NCBI GenBank assembly: GCA_963837155.1 | Contig: CAWIMB010000001.1 | Coordinates: 310,001 to 374,000 of the forward strand | Source of the DNA: DASQHW01 sp963837155 | GTDB lineage: Bacteria > Actinomycetota > Acidimicrobiia > IMCC26256 > PALSA-610 | Reading direction: 5' to 3' | DNA length: 64,000 nt | Part shown: piece by piece, positions 25,643-35,623 of the stretch | How the letters are laid out: each line of letters opens with the position of its first letter | Position numbering within the stretch: position 1 is the stretch's first letter | The notes under the pieces: generated by a model | What the model was told of the DNA's origin: nothing | The model's database searches: none | Seen by the model: only the letters and a program-made list of their open reading frames with translations | Made by a program: the position numbers and the translations under genes

Positions 25643-26579
25643 TCAGGATGGTGTGAGCTCGAGCACGAGTTGCGTGCTCTGTTCGTCGGCGTCGGCGGGA
25701 TACTCGAACCCGTAAGCCGTCGCGGTGTCACGCGCGAGGCGGCGGAAGAGATCCATCGTCGCGACGAGTGCCCGCCACAGATCGGCTGCGTCGTAGTGCG
25801 CGAAGGTGCGCGTCAGCTCGTCACGCGTCCGCACGTCGGCCCACTCCTCGAGGAAGCGTCCGTCCTCCCATGTGTCGATACCGGGCGTGTGATGCTGCGC
25901 GTGCCACGCCACCATCGTTAACAGCAACGTCTTCAAACGCCCGTCGACACCTGACGTCTTCGCGTGCCACAGCTCGCCGCGTCGCAAGTGTTTCGCCGTC
26001 CAGACCGCCTTGAACCAGAACTCGCGCACAATCGCGCCGAACTCGTCGGCGGACGGGGCCAACGCGGGCGGCGCGCCCGATGGGAGCAAAGCAAGGGCAC
26101 GCGTGACCAACCCGTGCTTGTCGACGAGGATCCGCGCGCCCGGCCGACGTATGCACCGCGCGTCACGTTCGGCACTCTCGACCACCCCTCGGAGCCGCCT
26201 CGGGAGCACGTTCCGCAGCTTGGGAACGCGGTCGAGGACGCGCAACATGCCGTCGGCGAGACGGAACGCCGCAACCGGGATCGGCGCGATCCCCGCATCC
26301 ACCCCGTCGACGAAGAGCACGTGCCAGGTGGTCCCGACCGGGTCGCGATAGATGACGGTCGGTTCACCGAGCTCGCTGAGCCATCCCGAGTCGGCTTGGT
26401 ACCGCCACCGCGTGGGTCGTGACAATCCCGACGTCGAGATCGGCCCAGTCATCGGCGGGATGATCCCGCCGGGCTCGGGAACCGACGATCAGCACCGCCT
26501 GCACGTCGTCGCGTGCGACCGCCCAGGCGCGCAGGCGTCGCTCGAGGTCGTCGATCGCGCTCCCACCTGCGAACGTCAC
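25643..26579 (-). CDS. AadE-like nucleotidyltransferase (aminoglycoside 6-adenylyltransferase family), frameshifted
   Basis: A protein of the streptomycin adenylyltransferase (AadE) family. The N-terminal nucleotidyltransferase motif is VLIVGSRARRDHPADDWADLDVG, interrupted by no gap here but followed at about 26405 by a frame change. The rest (YQADSGWLSELGEPT, then VLFVDGVDAGIAP and the helical C-terminus with FWFKAVWTAKHLRRGELW) lies one base off; removing one G at the GCGGTGG site joins them. GTG 26577-26579 is the likely start. Most chromosomal members in actinobacteria are not proven resistance genes, so drug inactivation should not be assumed. Its stop lies 10 bases outside attR. Confidence 0.75.
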
Positions 26580-26624
26580 CGCGTCGACGCTACCGGCGTG
26601 CACTGCGGATGGCAGGCTGGACGA

Positions 26625-27224
26625 GTGACATCCGTCCGAGCCCACATCGTCAGCGAGCTGGAATCGATCGAGCCGTTTGACGAGCTCGAGCGTGCGCAGC
26701 GCGCCGACGCGATCGCGTGGGCACGAAGCGGGGGCCCACTGTGCCGTATCGCGAAGCCCGCGACGCCACCCAAGCATTTGGTGGCGTATGCCGCGGTCGT
26801 CGATCTCCGGGCGCAGCACTGTCTGCTCGTCGACCATCGCCTCGCGGGTTTGTGGTTGCCGCCCGGCGGCCATGTCGAGCTCGATGAGCTGCCCGTCACG
26901 ACCGTGTTCCGCGAGAGCGTCGAGGAGCTCGGTGTCGAGGTTCGGCTCGTGTCCGGACTGTCGAGCAACCCGTTATTCGTCACACAGGCGACGACGGTCG
27001 GGACGGACGCGGGACACATCGACGTCTCGCTTTGGTACGCGTGCGAGATCGAACCGGGCGCCGAACTCCGTCCCGACGAGCGCGAGTTCCACGGTGTTCG
27101 CTGGTGGCCGTTCGCCGAGATCCTCGCCGCGGATCCCGCCCGACTCGATCCGAACCTGCCCCGCTTCATCGAGAAGCTCATGGCCGCGGGCAACCAACAG
27201 CGGCGCGGACGTATCACCGGGTAA
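26625..27224 (+). CDS. Nudix hydrolase
   Basis: A 199-residue Nudix hydrolase that would cleave a nucleoside diphosphate linked to another group. The Nudix box is complete: GGHVELDELPVTTVFRESV then EELGVE, matching GX5EX7REUXEEXGU. The preceding WLPPGGH and following strands are usual. The N-terminal 55 residues (VTSVRAHIVSELESIEPFDE) form the helical lead found in a subgroup of actinobacterial Nudix proteins annotated as possible phosphohydrolases or isomerase-like. GTG 26625 is used; it is divergent from the AadE-like gene with 45 bases between starts. Substrate unknown. Confidence 0.84.
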   Translation: MTSVRAHIVSELESIEPFDELERAQRADAIAWARSGGPLCRIAKPATPPKHLVAYAAVVDLRAQHCLLVDHRLAGLWLPPGGHVELDELPVTTVFRESVEELGVEVRLVSGLSSNPLFVTQATTVGTDAGHIDVSLWYACEIEPGAELRPDEREFHGVRWWPFAEILAADPARLDPNLPRFIEKLMAAGNQQRRGRITG

Positions 27225-27392
27225 TGAGACCTATCGCGTGTCCGGGAATCGCTGCGCGACCGCTTGTTTGCACGGCACCTCCACTGAGCATCGTCGCCGT
27301 GACCGGAGCCGGCCGCGAACGGTGGTCGACTCGATTCGATGCCGAATGCGAGATCTGCTGCGAGAGCCGCCAAGACAGCCGAACATAACCCT

Positions 27393-28658
27393 GTGGGCGA
27401 TGTAGACCCGTCGGTGATCACCGCGCTCGAGAACGCCGTGAGCGCTGATCCGCACAACTTACCGCTGCGCTTTCACCTCGTAAGCCTGCTTCTCCAGTCG
27501 AACAACGGCCGCCCGCCGCGTTGCATCACTGCCAGGCCGCGTTGGTCGCGAACGCGACCGATCCCGAACTCCTGCGGCTCGCCGCCGAGAGCGCCCGACA
27601 CGCCGGCGCGGCCGGGCTCGCGTCTGCATACGACACGCTCGCCGAGGGCCAACCAGATCCCGCCTCAGCGCAGCCCAAACCGGGCCCGCCGGCACGCGTC
27701 AATACAGGCGGGCAACCAGGCACCGGCGATCCGTCATTCGACGCCGAAGTCGAGGCCATGCTCAACAATGCCGTCGAGGACGCGGTCGAGGTCGAGCACG
27801 TGAACATCACGCACGCGGATGTCGGCGGAATGGACGACGTGAAGCGACAGATCGAGCGCTCGTTTCTCGCGCCGATGCGCAACCCGGAACTCAGGCGCAT
27901 GTACGGAAAGTCGCTCCGAGGTGGTCTCCTGCTCTACGGGCCGCCCGGCTGCGGCAAGACGTTTCTCGCCCGCGCGATCGCCGGTGAGTTGGGAGCGAGC
28001 TTCTTCGCCCTCGGCCTGCACGAAGTCCTCGACATGTGGCTCGGCCGGAGCGAACAGAACCTGCACAACGCGTTCGAGCGGGCGCGGCGGAACACGCCGT
28101 GTGTGTTGTTCCTCGACGAAGTCGACGCGTTGGGCCAGAAGCGTTCGAACCTCGCGAAGTCGGCGGCGCGCAACGTTGTCGTGCAGCTGCTCGCCGAGCT
28201 CGACAGCATCGGCTCCGAGAATGAGGGCCTCTTCGTACTGGGCGCAACGAATCAACCGTGGGACGTTGACCCGGCGTTGCGGCGTCCGGGACGATTCGAC
28301 CGGACGGTCCTTGTGCTACCTCCCGACCCTGTCGCACGCGAGAAGGTCCTCGAGTTCCATCTCCGCGATCGACCGATCGACCGTGTCGATTTGGCCGAGC
28401 TCGCCCGGCGGACCGACGGCTTCTCCGGAGCAGATCTTCGCTACGCCTGCGAGGCGGCCGCCGAACTGGCGATCGAGGACTCCCTCCGGACGGGTCATGC
28501 ACGCCCGATCAACGCGAGCGATCTGCAGCGGGCCATCGCGAGCGTTGCGCCCAGCACGCGCGTGGTTCGACGTTGCACGCAACTTCGTCACCTTCGCCAA
28601 CCAATCCGGTGAGTACGACGAGCTCTACGGCTATATGCGCAAACACAAGTTGGCATGA
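27393..28658 (+). CDS. AAA+ ATPase (Cdc48/FtsH-like) with N-terminal TPR-like region, two frameshifts
   Basis: About 420 residues if corrected. An N-terminal helical, TPR-like part (VITALENAVSADPHNLPLRF) leads into a single classical AAA module: Walker A GPPGCGKTF, Walker B CVLFLDEVDAL, the sensor GATNQPWDVDPAL and arginine fingers RRPGRFDR, with the C-terminal helical lid GFSGADLRYACEAAAE. The frame shifts at about 27515 (one base lost before LHHCQAAL) and about 28558 (before WFDVARNFVTFANQS). The stop overlaps the downstream TPR gene start (ATGA). It is probably an unfoldase or remodelling ATPase working with the membrane TPR partner; client unknown. Confidence 0.8.
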
Positions 28659-29746
28659 CGACCGCCGGCGCCTCCGAGGTGGATCGCGCGGAGTCACTGC
28701 TGCAGCTGCGACGGTTCGACGACGCGATCCAAATGCTCGGTCCAGTCATCGCGGCGCGGCCCGACGACGTGCGGGCGCACCTCCTCATGGCCCGCGCGTT
28801 GCTCGGCGCGAAACGGGCGCAGGAGGCCCTCGATGTCGTCGAACGCGCGTGCGCGCTTGCGCCGGAGGATGCGTACAGCCATCGGGTGCGCGTCGATGTG
28901 CTGCTCGCGCTGGGGCGAGGCGGCGATGCGCTCCAGGCAGCTTGTGTCGCCGTCAACCTGTCACCAGACAATGCGCACTCGCACTGGGCCGTCGTGCGGA
29001 GCGCGGTCACGCAGGGAAAGCTGCAACAGGCAGAGACAGCCGCCGAGCACGTCGCTCGCCTCGCACCAGACACAGCGCTCGCGCACCACGCCCGCGGCTA
29101 CGTGCTGCTCGCGTGCCGCAAGTGGAGAGAGGCCGAGGACGCGTACCGCGCCGCATTGGCGTGCACGCCGGACGATCCCATACTCCTGAACAATCTCGCG
29201 AAGGCCGTATTGAGTCAGGGGCGGACCGAGGAGGCGTCCGAACTCTTCGCCGACGCCGGGCGGCTCAATCCTTCAAGCGACCTCTATCTGAAGAACTCGG
29301 CGATCGCGGCGCGGTCGCAAGCATGGGGTGGGTGGAACGCGCGAGTTCTCGGTCTGCTCGGCGGAAAGAACGCGCGTGCGAAGCGCTTGCTCACGCTCGC
29401 GCTCCTATATTTCGCTGCACGATCGCTTGGCACCACCCCACTCGGCGGCGCGCTCCTGATGGCGGTCGTGATCGTGGTCGTGGTGGTCGTCGTGTGGCGA
29501 CGCCGGCAACTCCCCGAATCAGCAAAGCGAGCCATCAGTGCCGACGCCCGCCGACGCGCTCGGGCCCAAGAAGTGCGCCGCGACGAGATGCGGCGATCGC
29601 ATCCCCGAACCTATTGGATGCGTTCCGAGTACCAGGGCTGGCGCTTCGTATTCGTCGCGATGGCCGCGTTGACTGCGTGCTTCATCCTGTTCATAGTGCT
29701 GATATTCATCGCTGCGGGGTTGGCGCAGCTGTTCAGCTTGATCTAG
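28655..29746 (+). CDS. TPR-repeat protein with C-terminal membrane segments
   Basis: A 363-residue protein with about six tetratricopeptide repeats in residues 5-215, for example RRFDDAIQMLGPVIAARPDD and KWREAEDAYRAALACTPDD. Then come a hydrophobic hairpin (LTLALLYFAARSL, LLMAVVIVVVVVVVW) and a last transmembrane segment (VFVAMAALTACFILFIVLIF). It should be membrane-anchored with the TPR array in the cytoplasm. Its ATG overlaps the AAA ATPase stop by 4 bases, so the pair is translationally coupled. The TPRs may dock clients or the ATPase. The 3' end overlaps the convergent metF by 14 bases. Confidence 0.82.
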   Translation: MTTAGASEVDRAESLLQLRRFDDAIQMLGPVIAARPDDVRAHLLMARALLGAKRAQEALDVVERACALAPEDAYSHRVRVDVLLALGRGGDALQAACVAVNLSPDNAHSHWAVVRSAVTQGKLQQAETAAEHVARLAPDTALAHHARGYVLLACRKWREAEDAYRAALACTPDDPILLNNLAKAVLSQGRTEEASELFADAGRLNPSSDLYLKNSAIAARSQAWGGWNARVLGLLGGKNARAKRLLTLALLYFAARSLGTTPLGGALLMAVVIVVVVVVVWRRRQLPESAKRAISADARRRARAQEVRRDEMRRSHPRTYWMRSEYQGWRFVFVAMAALTACFILFIVLIFIAAGLAQLFSLI

Positions 29747-30596
29747 CGAGTCCCAAGTTCGTGTAGATCTCGCGCGTCGCGGGTGAGCGGTTGAGCGTGT
29801 AGAAGTGGAATGACGTGACACCGCCGTCCATCAACTCGCGGCACAGCTCAGTTGCAGCTTCGACGCCGACCTGGTGCATCGCGTCGGCATCATCCTCGTA
29901 CGCACGCAAGCGGTCTTCCAACCAGCGCGGGAACGCGGCGCCCGACATCTCGGCCATGCGCTTCACGGACTTCACATTGAGCACAGGCATGATGCCTGGG
30001 ATGACCGGCGTCGTGACACCGAGCTCGCGCAGGTCATCGAGGAACGCGAACCACACCGGCGCCTCGAAGAAGAACTGTGACAGCCCGAAGTCGGCGTCGG
30101 CGAGCTTCTCAGCCTGCCGCCGACGATCGTCGGCGCGATTCGTCGACGATGGATGCCCCTCGGGATGCACGGCGACGCCGACCGAGAAATCGCCGAGCTC
30201 GCGGACGAGCGCGATGAGGTCGCACGCGTGCGGAAGCTCGCCGGGCGGGAGGTTGAGCTCCTTGGGCGGGTCGCCGCCCAACGCAAGGATGTTCTCCACC
30301 TGCGAGCCGCCGTAGCGTGTGATGATCGTCGACAGCTCGTCGCGAGTGTGCGCCGCGCATGTGAGGTGAGCCATCGCGGTGAGCGACGTCTCTCGATTGA
30401 TGCGTACGACGATCTCGTGCGTCATCTCTCGCGTCGAACCGCCCGCGCCGTACGTCACTGAGACGAACGACGGTTGCAACGGCTCGAGGTCGCGCAACGT
30501 CTGCTCGAGCGTGCGCTCGGCGGCCGGTGTCTTGGGCGGGAAGAACTCGAACGAATAGCTCGGTCCGGAGGCGACGATGTCGGCGATCTTCGTCAT
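29733..30596 (-). CDS. metF: 5,10-methylenetetrahydrofolate reductase
   Basis: MetF reduces 5,10-methylene-THF to 5-methyl-THF with FAD, supplying methyl groups for methionine. The 287-residue length and the motifs FEFFPPKTPAAE near the start, FVSVTYGAGGSTRE, HLTCAAHTRDEL and the late GVTSFHFYTLNR are diagnostic. The catalytic Glu is in FEFFPPK. ATG 30594-30596 begins MTKIADIVASG; the upstream continuation is antisense-like. The start overlaps the stop of the copper ATPase by 4 bases, so it may be co-transcribed from the csoR promoter as well as having its own. Confidence 0.93.
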   Translation of the reverse strand: MTKIADIVASGPSYSFEFFPPKTPAAERTLEQTLRDLEPLQPSFVSVTYGAGGSTREMTHEIVVRINRETSLTAMAHLTCAAHTRDELSTIITRYGGSQVENILALGGDPPKELNLPPGELPHACDLIALVRELGDFSVGVAVHPEGHPSSTNRADDRRRQAEKLADADFGLSQFFFEAPVWFAFLDDLRELGVTTPVIPGIMPVLNVKSVKRMAEMSGAAFPRWLEDRLRAYEDDADAMHQVGVEAATELCRELMDGGVTSFHFYTLNRSPATREIYTNLGLARSS

Positions 30597-32694
30597 TGGC
30601 GGGAAAGCGTAGCGACCGTTCGCTGATCCGCGTCGGGCGAACCGGCGGCGGCTGGTTCGCGCGGTCGCAGGTCGAGGCGGCGAAGCAGCTCCGCGTTGAA
30701 CGCGACGATGATCGTCGAGAAGCTCATCAGCATCGCGCCGACCGCGGGTGGCATCGTGATGCCGGCCCAGGCAGCGCGCCCGCTGCCAAGCGGGATGGTG
30801 ATGGCGTTGTAGCCGGCGGCCCACGCGAGGTTTTCACCATCTTGCGGTAGCTCGCACCCGAGAGAGGCGCATGACCGCGGCAACACCGCGCGGATCGGAC
30901 GAGGCGAGGACGACGCCGGCCGACTCGATTGCGACGTCGGTGCCGGCGCCGATGGCGATGCCCACGTCGGCCCGAGCCAGCGCGGGCGCGTCGTTCACGC
31001 CGTCGCCCACCATCGCGACCGACAGCCCCCGCTCTTGGAGCCCGCGACCGCCTGTCGCCTTGTCCTGGGGCAGCACCTCGGCGAGCACCTCGTCGACGCC
31101 GAGGCCGCGGCCACACCGCCTCGGCCACCATCGCGGGCATCGCCGGTGATCATGACGACCGGATGGACACCGAGCGCGTGCAGCTCGTCGATGGCTTGCT
31201 TTGCTTCCGGCCGGATCTCGTCTTCGAGCGCGATCGCGCCGATGACGTGATCGTCGCGCAGGAGATAGAGCACCGTCGCGCCACGCGCCGCCCACCGTCG
31301 AGCGGTGCCGTCGCAGCCGGTGGTGGCACGTTGACGTTGCGTTCGCGCAGCAGCGCGGGGCCGCCGACCGCGTAGCGAACGCCATCGACGCGCGCTTCGA
31401 CGCCTCGGCCGGTCATCGACCGGAAGCTCTCGCCTCGCGACGCGGAATGCCCGCACCGGCCGCAGCCACGATCGCGCGGGCCAGCGGATGCTCGCTGTCG
31501 GCTTCGACTGCTGCCGCGATGGCGGAGCAGTCGGCGTCGGTGAGCCACGCCGGTGGCATCGGTGACGACCGGGCTGGCCCTTGGTCAGCGTGCCGGTCTT
31601 GTCAAACAGCACCGTCTGGACGCTCCGCATCCGCTCGAGCGCGAGCCGATCCTTGACGAGGATGCCGGCGCGCGCCGCAACGGCCGTGGAGATGCAGATA
31701 ACCAACGGGATTGCGAGCCCGAGTGCGTGCGGGCAGGCGATCGACCAAGACGGTGACCGTGATGCTGGATCGCGCGCTGACGTTGTCGAGCGCCATCCAC
31801 GCGACGAACGTGATCACGATCGCGGATCGCCGCGACGTAGAAGAGCATCGCTGCGGACCGGTCGGCGAGGGCCTGGGCCCGGCTTCGGCTCGCCTGCGCC
31901 TCGGCGACGAGCCGCTGGATGCCGGCGAGGGCGGTGTCGTCGCCGACGGCGTCGACATGGACGCGCAGCGGCCGAGTCGACGGCGACGGTGCCGGCGACC
32001 ACCCGGTCGCCGACTGCTTCGGGACCGGACGCGACTCGCCGGTGATCATCGACTCGTCGACCTCGGCCTCGCCTTCGATCGACGTGGCCGTCGGCCGGGA
32101 CCCGACCACCGGGCCGCACGAGCACGACGTCGCCGACAAGCAGCTCCTCGAGCGCGGACCGATCTCGACCGTGCCGTCCGGCCGGACGCGCTCGGCATCG
32201 TCGGGCAGCAGGTCGGCGAGCGCGGCCAGCGCGTCTTGCGCCTGACCGAGGGCCTTCATCTCCTGCCAGTGGCCGAGCAGCATGATCGTGACCAGCGCGG
32301 CCAACTCCCACCAGAACTCGTCGTCGAACCACCCGAATCCAGTTGGCGATCGAGGCCACGTAGGCGACGGTGATCGCCATGCCGATCAGCAGCATCATCC
32401 CGGGCTGACGGGCGCGGGCCTCGTTGACGCCGCCGGCAGGAACGGCCAACCGCCGTAGAAGAAGATGGCCGTGCCGAGCACCGGACCGACCAGGCTGCGC
32501 CCGGGAATGAGCGAGTAGCCGAGCCAGTCCATGATCATGTCGCTGGTGACGAACATGGGGACGAGCTGAGCGCGAGACTCAGCCAGAAGCGACGGCGGAA
32601 CGCCACGTGATCCGTGGCCAGCGTGGCCGTCGTGGTCGTGCTCGTCGTGCGGGGGTGCATGGTCGGGCCCGACGTGCGTCGGATCGTGCGTCAC
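30593..32694 (-). pseudogene. copB: Copper-translocating P1B-type ATPase (CopB-like), multiple frameshifts
   Basis: The pieces make one heavy-metal P-type ATPase. In order they show a His-rich N-terminus (PPHDEHDHDGHAGHG), GVNEARARQPGMMLLIGMA, GHWQEMKALGQAQDALAAL, DESMITGES, the metal-channel motif CPHALGLAIP, the phosphorylation site DKTGTLTKG, GDGVNDAPALARADVG and the final helix AVGAMLMSFSTIIVAFNAE. CPH plus a His-rich start points to the CopB group (copper/silver export). At least six frame changes are needed, so no long product can be made as written. GTG 32692-32694 overlaps the csoR stop. Whether decayed or mis-sequenced is open; csoR in front is affected too. Confidence 0.8.
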
Positions 32695-32974
32695 GATCTG
32701 ACCAACCGGGCGATCGCGGCCGACGCCTCGGCCACCTTGTCGTGGGCGGCATCGCCGCCCTCTCGCGAGGGCATCGGCAACACAGTGCGAGAGGTGCTCG
32801 TCGAGCAACTCGATGGCGACGGCTTGCAACGCCTTGGTCCGCGGCCGAGATCTGCGTGAGCACGTCGATGCAGTACGCGTCATCGTCGACCATCCGCTGC
32901 ACGCCGCGCACCTGCCCTTCGACCCGGCGCAGCCGCTGGTGGATCGCACCCTTCTTGTCTTCGTAACCAGCCAT
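32691..32974 (-). CDS. csoR: CsoR-type copper-sensing repressor, two frameshifts
   Basis: A CsoR/RcnR family all-helical metal sensor of about 93 residues. It reads KKGAIHQRLRRVEGQVRGVQ, then CIDVLTQISAA. After one extra G it continues as TKALQAVAIELLDEHLSHCV, and after another extra G ends as AAHDKVAEASAAIARLVRS. The Cu(I) ligands Cys, His and Cys are present (DAYCIDVL; DEHLSHC). ATG 32972-32974 is the start. Apo-CsoR blocks its own promoter; copper binding releases it. The matching operator lies just upstream (32985-33001) and the copper ATPase follows with a 4-base overlap. Confidence 0.82.
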
Positions 32975-32984
32975 GGTCGTTACT

Positions 32985-33001
32985 ATACCCCTGTAGGGTA
33001 T
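32985..33001. promoter_or_regulatory. CsoR operator
   Basis: ATACCC-CTGTA-GGGTAT is a perfect inverted repeat 10 bases upstream of the csoR start codon. It matches the known type of CsoR operator (the B. subtilis copZA site is ATACCC...GGGTAT). It supports copper control of csoR and the ATPase, possibly metF too. Confidence 0.8.
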
Positions 33002-33034
33002 TACCCACAAAGGACCACGCTAGGGTCCCGAGAT

Positions 33035-35614
33035 ATGGGGGGACGTTGGAAAATCGGGGTCTTGGCGGTCGCGCTCCTCGGAGCGCTCGGGCTCGTTCCG
33101 GCCGGTGCTGCGCACGCCGCGCTCCCGGCGACGTTCGTCGCTCACGGCAGCGTCGAGCAGGTGTACGTCACGCACGCACCGAGCGGCCAGCCGATCGAAC
33201 TGCATGACGCGTCGGGCGCGACCGTGCAACAAGCGACGGTCGACGATCTCGGCAGCATCGTGTTCCACGATGTCGCGCCCGGCGACGGCTACACGGTCGT
33301 GTCGAGCGGGGAGGCGTCGAATGCGCTCCACGTTCTCTCGCAGACCGAGACGCCCCCGCAGTCGTTCTACACCGCGCAACATCTGAACACGGGCTTCGGC
33401 TACATCACGACGCGCGACGGCACCAAGCTGAGCGCGACGATCACGCTGCCCGGTCCCGCCGACCAGGGTCCCTACCCGACGGTGATCGAGTACTCCGGAT
33501 ACGACCCGTCGCATCCGGGTGCGCCCCAACCGAGCACGTTGATCTCGCAGCTGCTCGGCTACGCCACCGTCGGTGTGAACGTGCGCGGCAGCGGATGCTC
33601 GGGCGGCGCGTTCTCGTTCTTCGAACCGTTGCAAGGACTCGACGGCTATGACGTCGTCGAAGCCGTCGCCGCGCAACCGTGGGTGCTGCACGGCAAGCCC
33701 GGCATGGTCGGCATCTCCTACCCCGGCATCGCACAAACCTTCGTCGCGCCACAACGGCCGCCGCACCTTGCCGCGATCGCGCCGCTGTCGGTCGTCGCCG
33801 ACACCTACCGCAGCCTCGCCGACCCGGGCGGCATCCCGAACACCGGGTTTCCGCGGGAGTGGGCGCAGGAGCGCGACGATCAGGCGAAGCCGTACGGCCA
33901 GGGATGGGAACACGCGGTCGCCGACGTCGGAGACGCAAACGGACTGCAGTGCACGGAAAACCAGCTCCTCCGGCGCCAGAACACGAACCTCGTCGATCTC
34001 TTCGACACCCACCCGTTCCGAGAGCCGGTCAACCTCGCGGACGGGCTCGCACCGCAGGTGCTGGCGAGCCGCATCAACGTGCCGGTGTTCATGGGAGGCG
34101 CGTGGCAGGACGAACAGACCGGTGGACAATCGTCGCTGATCTGGAAGAACCTCACCGAGCCCAAGGGCAAGCTGAAGCTGTTCGCGACGAATGGCACACA
34201 CGTCGACAGCCTCGTCGCCGAGCTCAACCGGTGGTACGAGTTCCTCGAGTTCTATGTCGCGCGTCGCGTCCCGCACGTCTCCGCGGGTATCCGCGCGCTC
34301 GCGCCGGCGATCTTCCAGGAGGCGACCGGCATCAGCGGCGTACAACTCGAAGCCGACCGCTTCACGCAATACACCAACTACGACGACGCGCTCGCGGCGT
34401 ACGAAGCCGAGCCACCGATACGGGTCCTGTTCGAGAACGGCGTCGGCGATCAGAGCAACCTGGGTGCACCGTTCGGGACATACGAGATGCATTTTCCGAG
34501 CTGGCCCCCGCCGAACGCGGTGCCGACGACGTGGTGGTTCCAGCCCGACCAGAAGTTGTGGCCGAACCCGTCGACCGTGCCCACGGGCGACGCGAAGGAA
34601 GCCACGCCCTACGTGTATGACCCGGACGCGAAACCGAGGACCGACTTCCACGGCAGCACGTCTGCGATCTGGGCCGCGCATCCCGCGTTCGACTGGCGCC
34701 CGCTTCCTCTCGGCAAGGCGCTCGCGTTCGACAGCGAGCGGCTCGCGTCGACGCTCGTGATGGCCGGCCCCGGCAGCGTCGATCTATGGATCCGTTCGAG
34801 CGCACCCGACACCGATCTCGAGGTCACGCTGAGCGAGCTGCGCCCCGACGGTCAGGAGGTCTACGTGCAGAACGGATGGCTGCGCGCGTCGCACCGCGCG
34901 CTCGACGCCGCGCGCTCGACAGTGCTCGAACCCGTGCATCCCGATACCGCTGCCGCGTCGGCGCCGTTGCCCGCCGGGCAGTTCACCAGCGCGCGCGTCG
35001 CGCTGTTCCCGTTCGCGCACATCTTCCGCGCCGGTTCACGGTTGCGGATCTCGGTCGAAGCCCCAGGGGGCAACCGGCCGTTCTGGGCGTTCGGCGACCT
35101 GCCCGCCAACGGCACCGTCATCAACGAGATCGCGCACTCACTCGGGCATCCGTCGCACATCGTGCTGCCCGTGATCCCCACTCCGCCCCCCGGTATCCCG
35201 GCCGCGTACCCGCAGTGCGGGTCACTGCGCGGGCAACCGTGCCGCGCCGCGTTCGGCAACGGTGGCGCGTCCGCGGCCAGCGCGATCCCGCAGCGCCACG
35301 ACGCGCTCGTGCGGTGGACGCCGGCCGCGCCTCGAAACGGCGACACGGTCGCGGGCTATCTCATCGTCGAGCGGCCGAGCGGTCTCGCACACCTTGTCGA
35401 CTCGCACACGTCGAGCACGACGTTCACGGCCCTTGCCGACGGTGCACACTCCTTCGACGTCATCGCCGCGTACGTCGGCCGTCTCACCGTGGCGTCGACG
35501 CCGTCGAACACCGTGACGCTCCCGAAGGGCCGGCCGCCGCACCGTCACCACAAGCCGCACACGTCGCACCACCCGCACACACCGGCCCGGAGCGGCGCCG
35601 AGGCGCGGTTCTAG
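33035..35614 (+). CDS. Secreted CocE/NonD-family hydrolase (X-Pro dipeptidyl-peptidase-like)
   Basis: An 859-residue exported serine hydrolase. A signal peptide (IGVLAVALLGALGLVPAGAA, cleavage near AHA-AL) is followed by a short beta domain. The CocE/S15 catalytic domain comes next: DGTKLSATITLPG, VRGSGCSGG, nucleophile Ser in GMVGISYPG, His in TNGTHVDS. The C-terminal jelly-roll holds FAHIFRAGSRLRISVEAPGG. A fibronectin-like segment and a His/Pro-rich tail (PPHRHHKPHTSHHPHTP) end it. The family hydrolyses acyl or peptide bonds; the substrate cannot be told. ATG 33035 places the signal peptide correctly. It is divergent from csoR with about 60 bases between starts. Confidence 0.87.
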   Translation: MGGRWKIGVLAVALLGALGLVPAGAAHAALPATFVAHGSVEQVYVTHAPSGQPIELHDASGATVQQATVDDLGSIVFHDVAPGDGYTVVSSGEASNALHVLSQTETPPQSFYTAQHLNTGFGYITTRDGTKLSATITLPGPADQGPYPTVIEYSGYDPSHPGAPQPSTLISQLLGYATVGVNVRGSGCSGGAFSFFEPLQGLDGYDVVEAVAAQPWVLHGKPGMVGISYPGIAQTFVAPQRPPHLAAIAPLSVVADTYRSLADPGGIPNTGFPREWAQERDDQAKPYGQGWEHAVADVGDANGLQCTENQLLRRQNTNLVDLFDTHPFREPVNLADGLAPQVLASRINVPVFMGGAWQDEQTGGQSSLIWKNLTEPKGKLKLFATNGTHVDSLVAELNRWYEFLEFYVARRVPHVSAGIRALAPAIFQEATGISGVQLEADRFTQYTNYDDALAAYEAEPPIRVLFENGVGDQSNLGAPFGTYEMHFPSWPPPNAVPTTWWFQPDQKLWPNPSTVPTGDAKEATPYVYDPDAKPRTDFHGSTSAIWAAHPAFDWRPLPLGKALAFDSERLASTLVMAGPGSVDLWIRSSAPDTDLEVTLSELRPDGQEVYVQNGWLRASHRALDAARSTVLEPVHPDTAAASAPLPAGQFTSARVALFPFAHIFRAGSRLRISVEAPGGNRPFWAFGDLPANGTVINEIAHSLGHPSHIVLPVIPTPPPGIPAAYPQCGSLRGQPCRAAFGNGGASAASAIPQRHDALVRWTPAAPRNGDTVAGYLIVERPSGLAHLVDSHTSSTTFTALADGAHSFDVIAAYVGRLTVASTPSNTVTLPKGRPPHRHHKPHTSHHPHTPARSGAEARF

Positions 35615-35623
35615 ACTCCCCGA

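Noticed and set aside
25643..26579. Calling the AadE-like gene an antibiotic resistance gene of the element
   Set aside because: It lies outside attR, is frameshifted, and chromosomal members of this family often have no resistance role.
33020..34681. 553-codon reverse frame opposite the CocE-type gene
   Set aside because: Arg/Val-rich antisense shadow; the forward frame has a signal peptide and full catalytic motifs.
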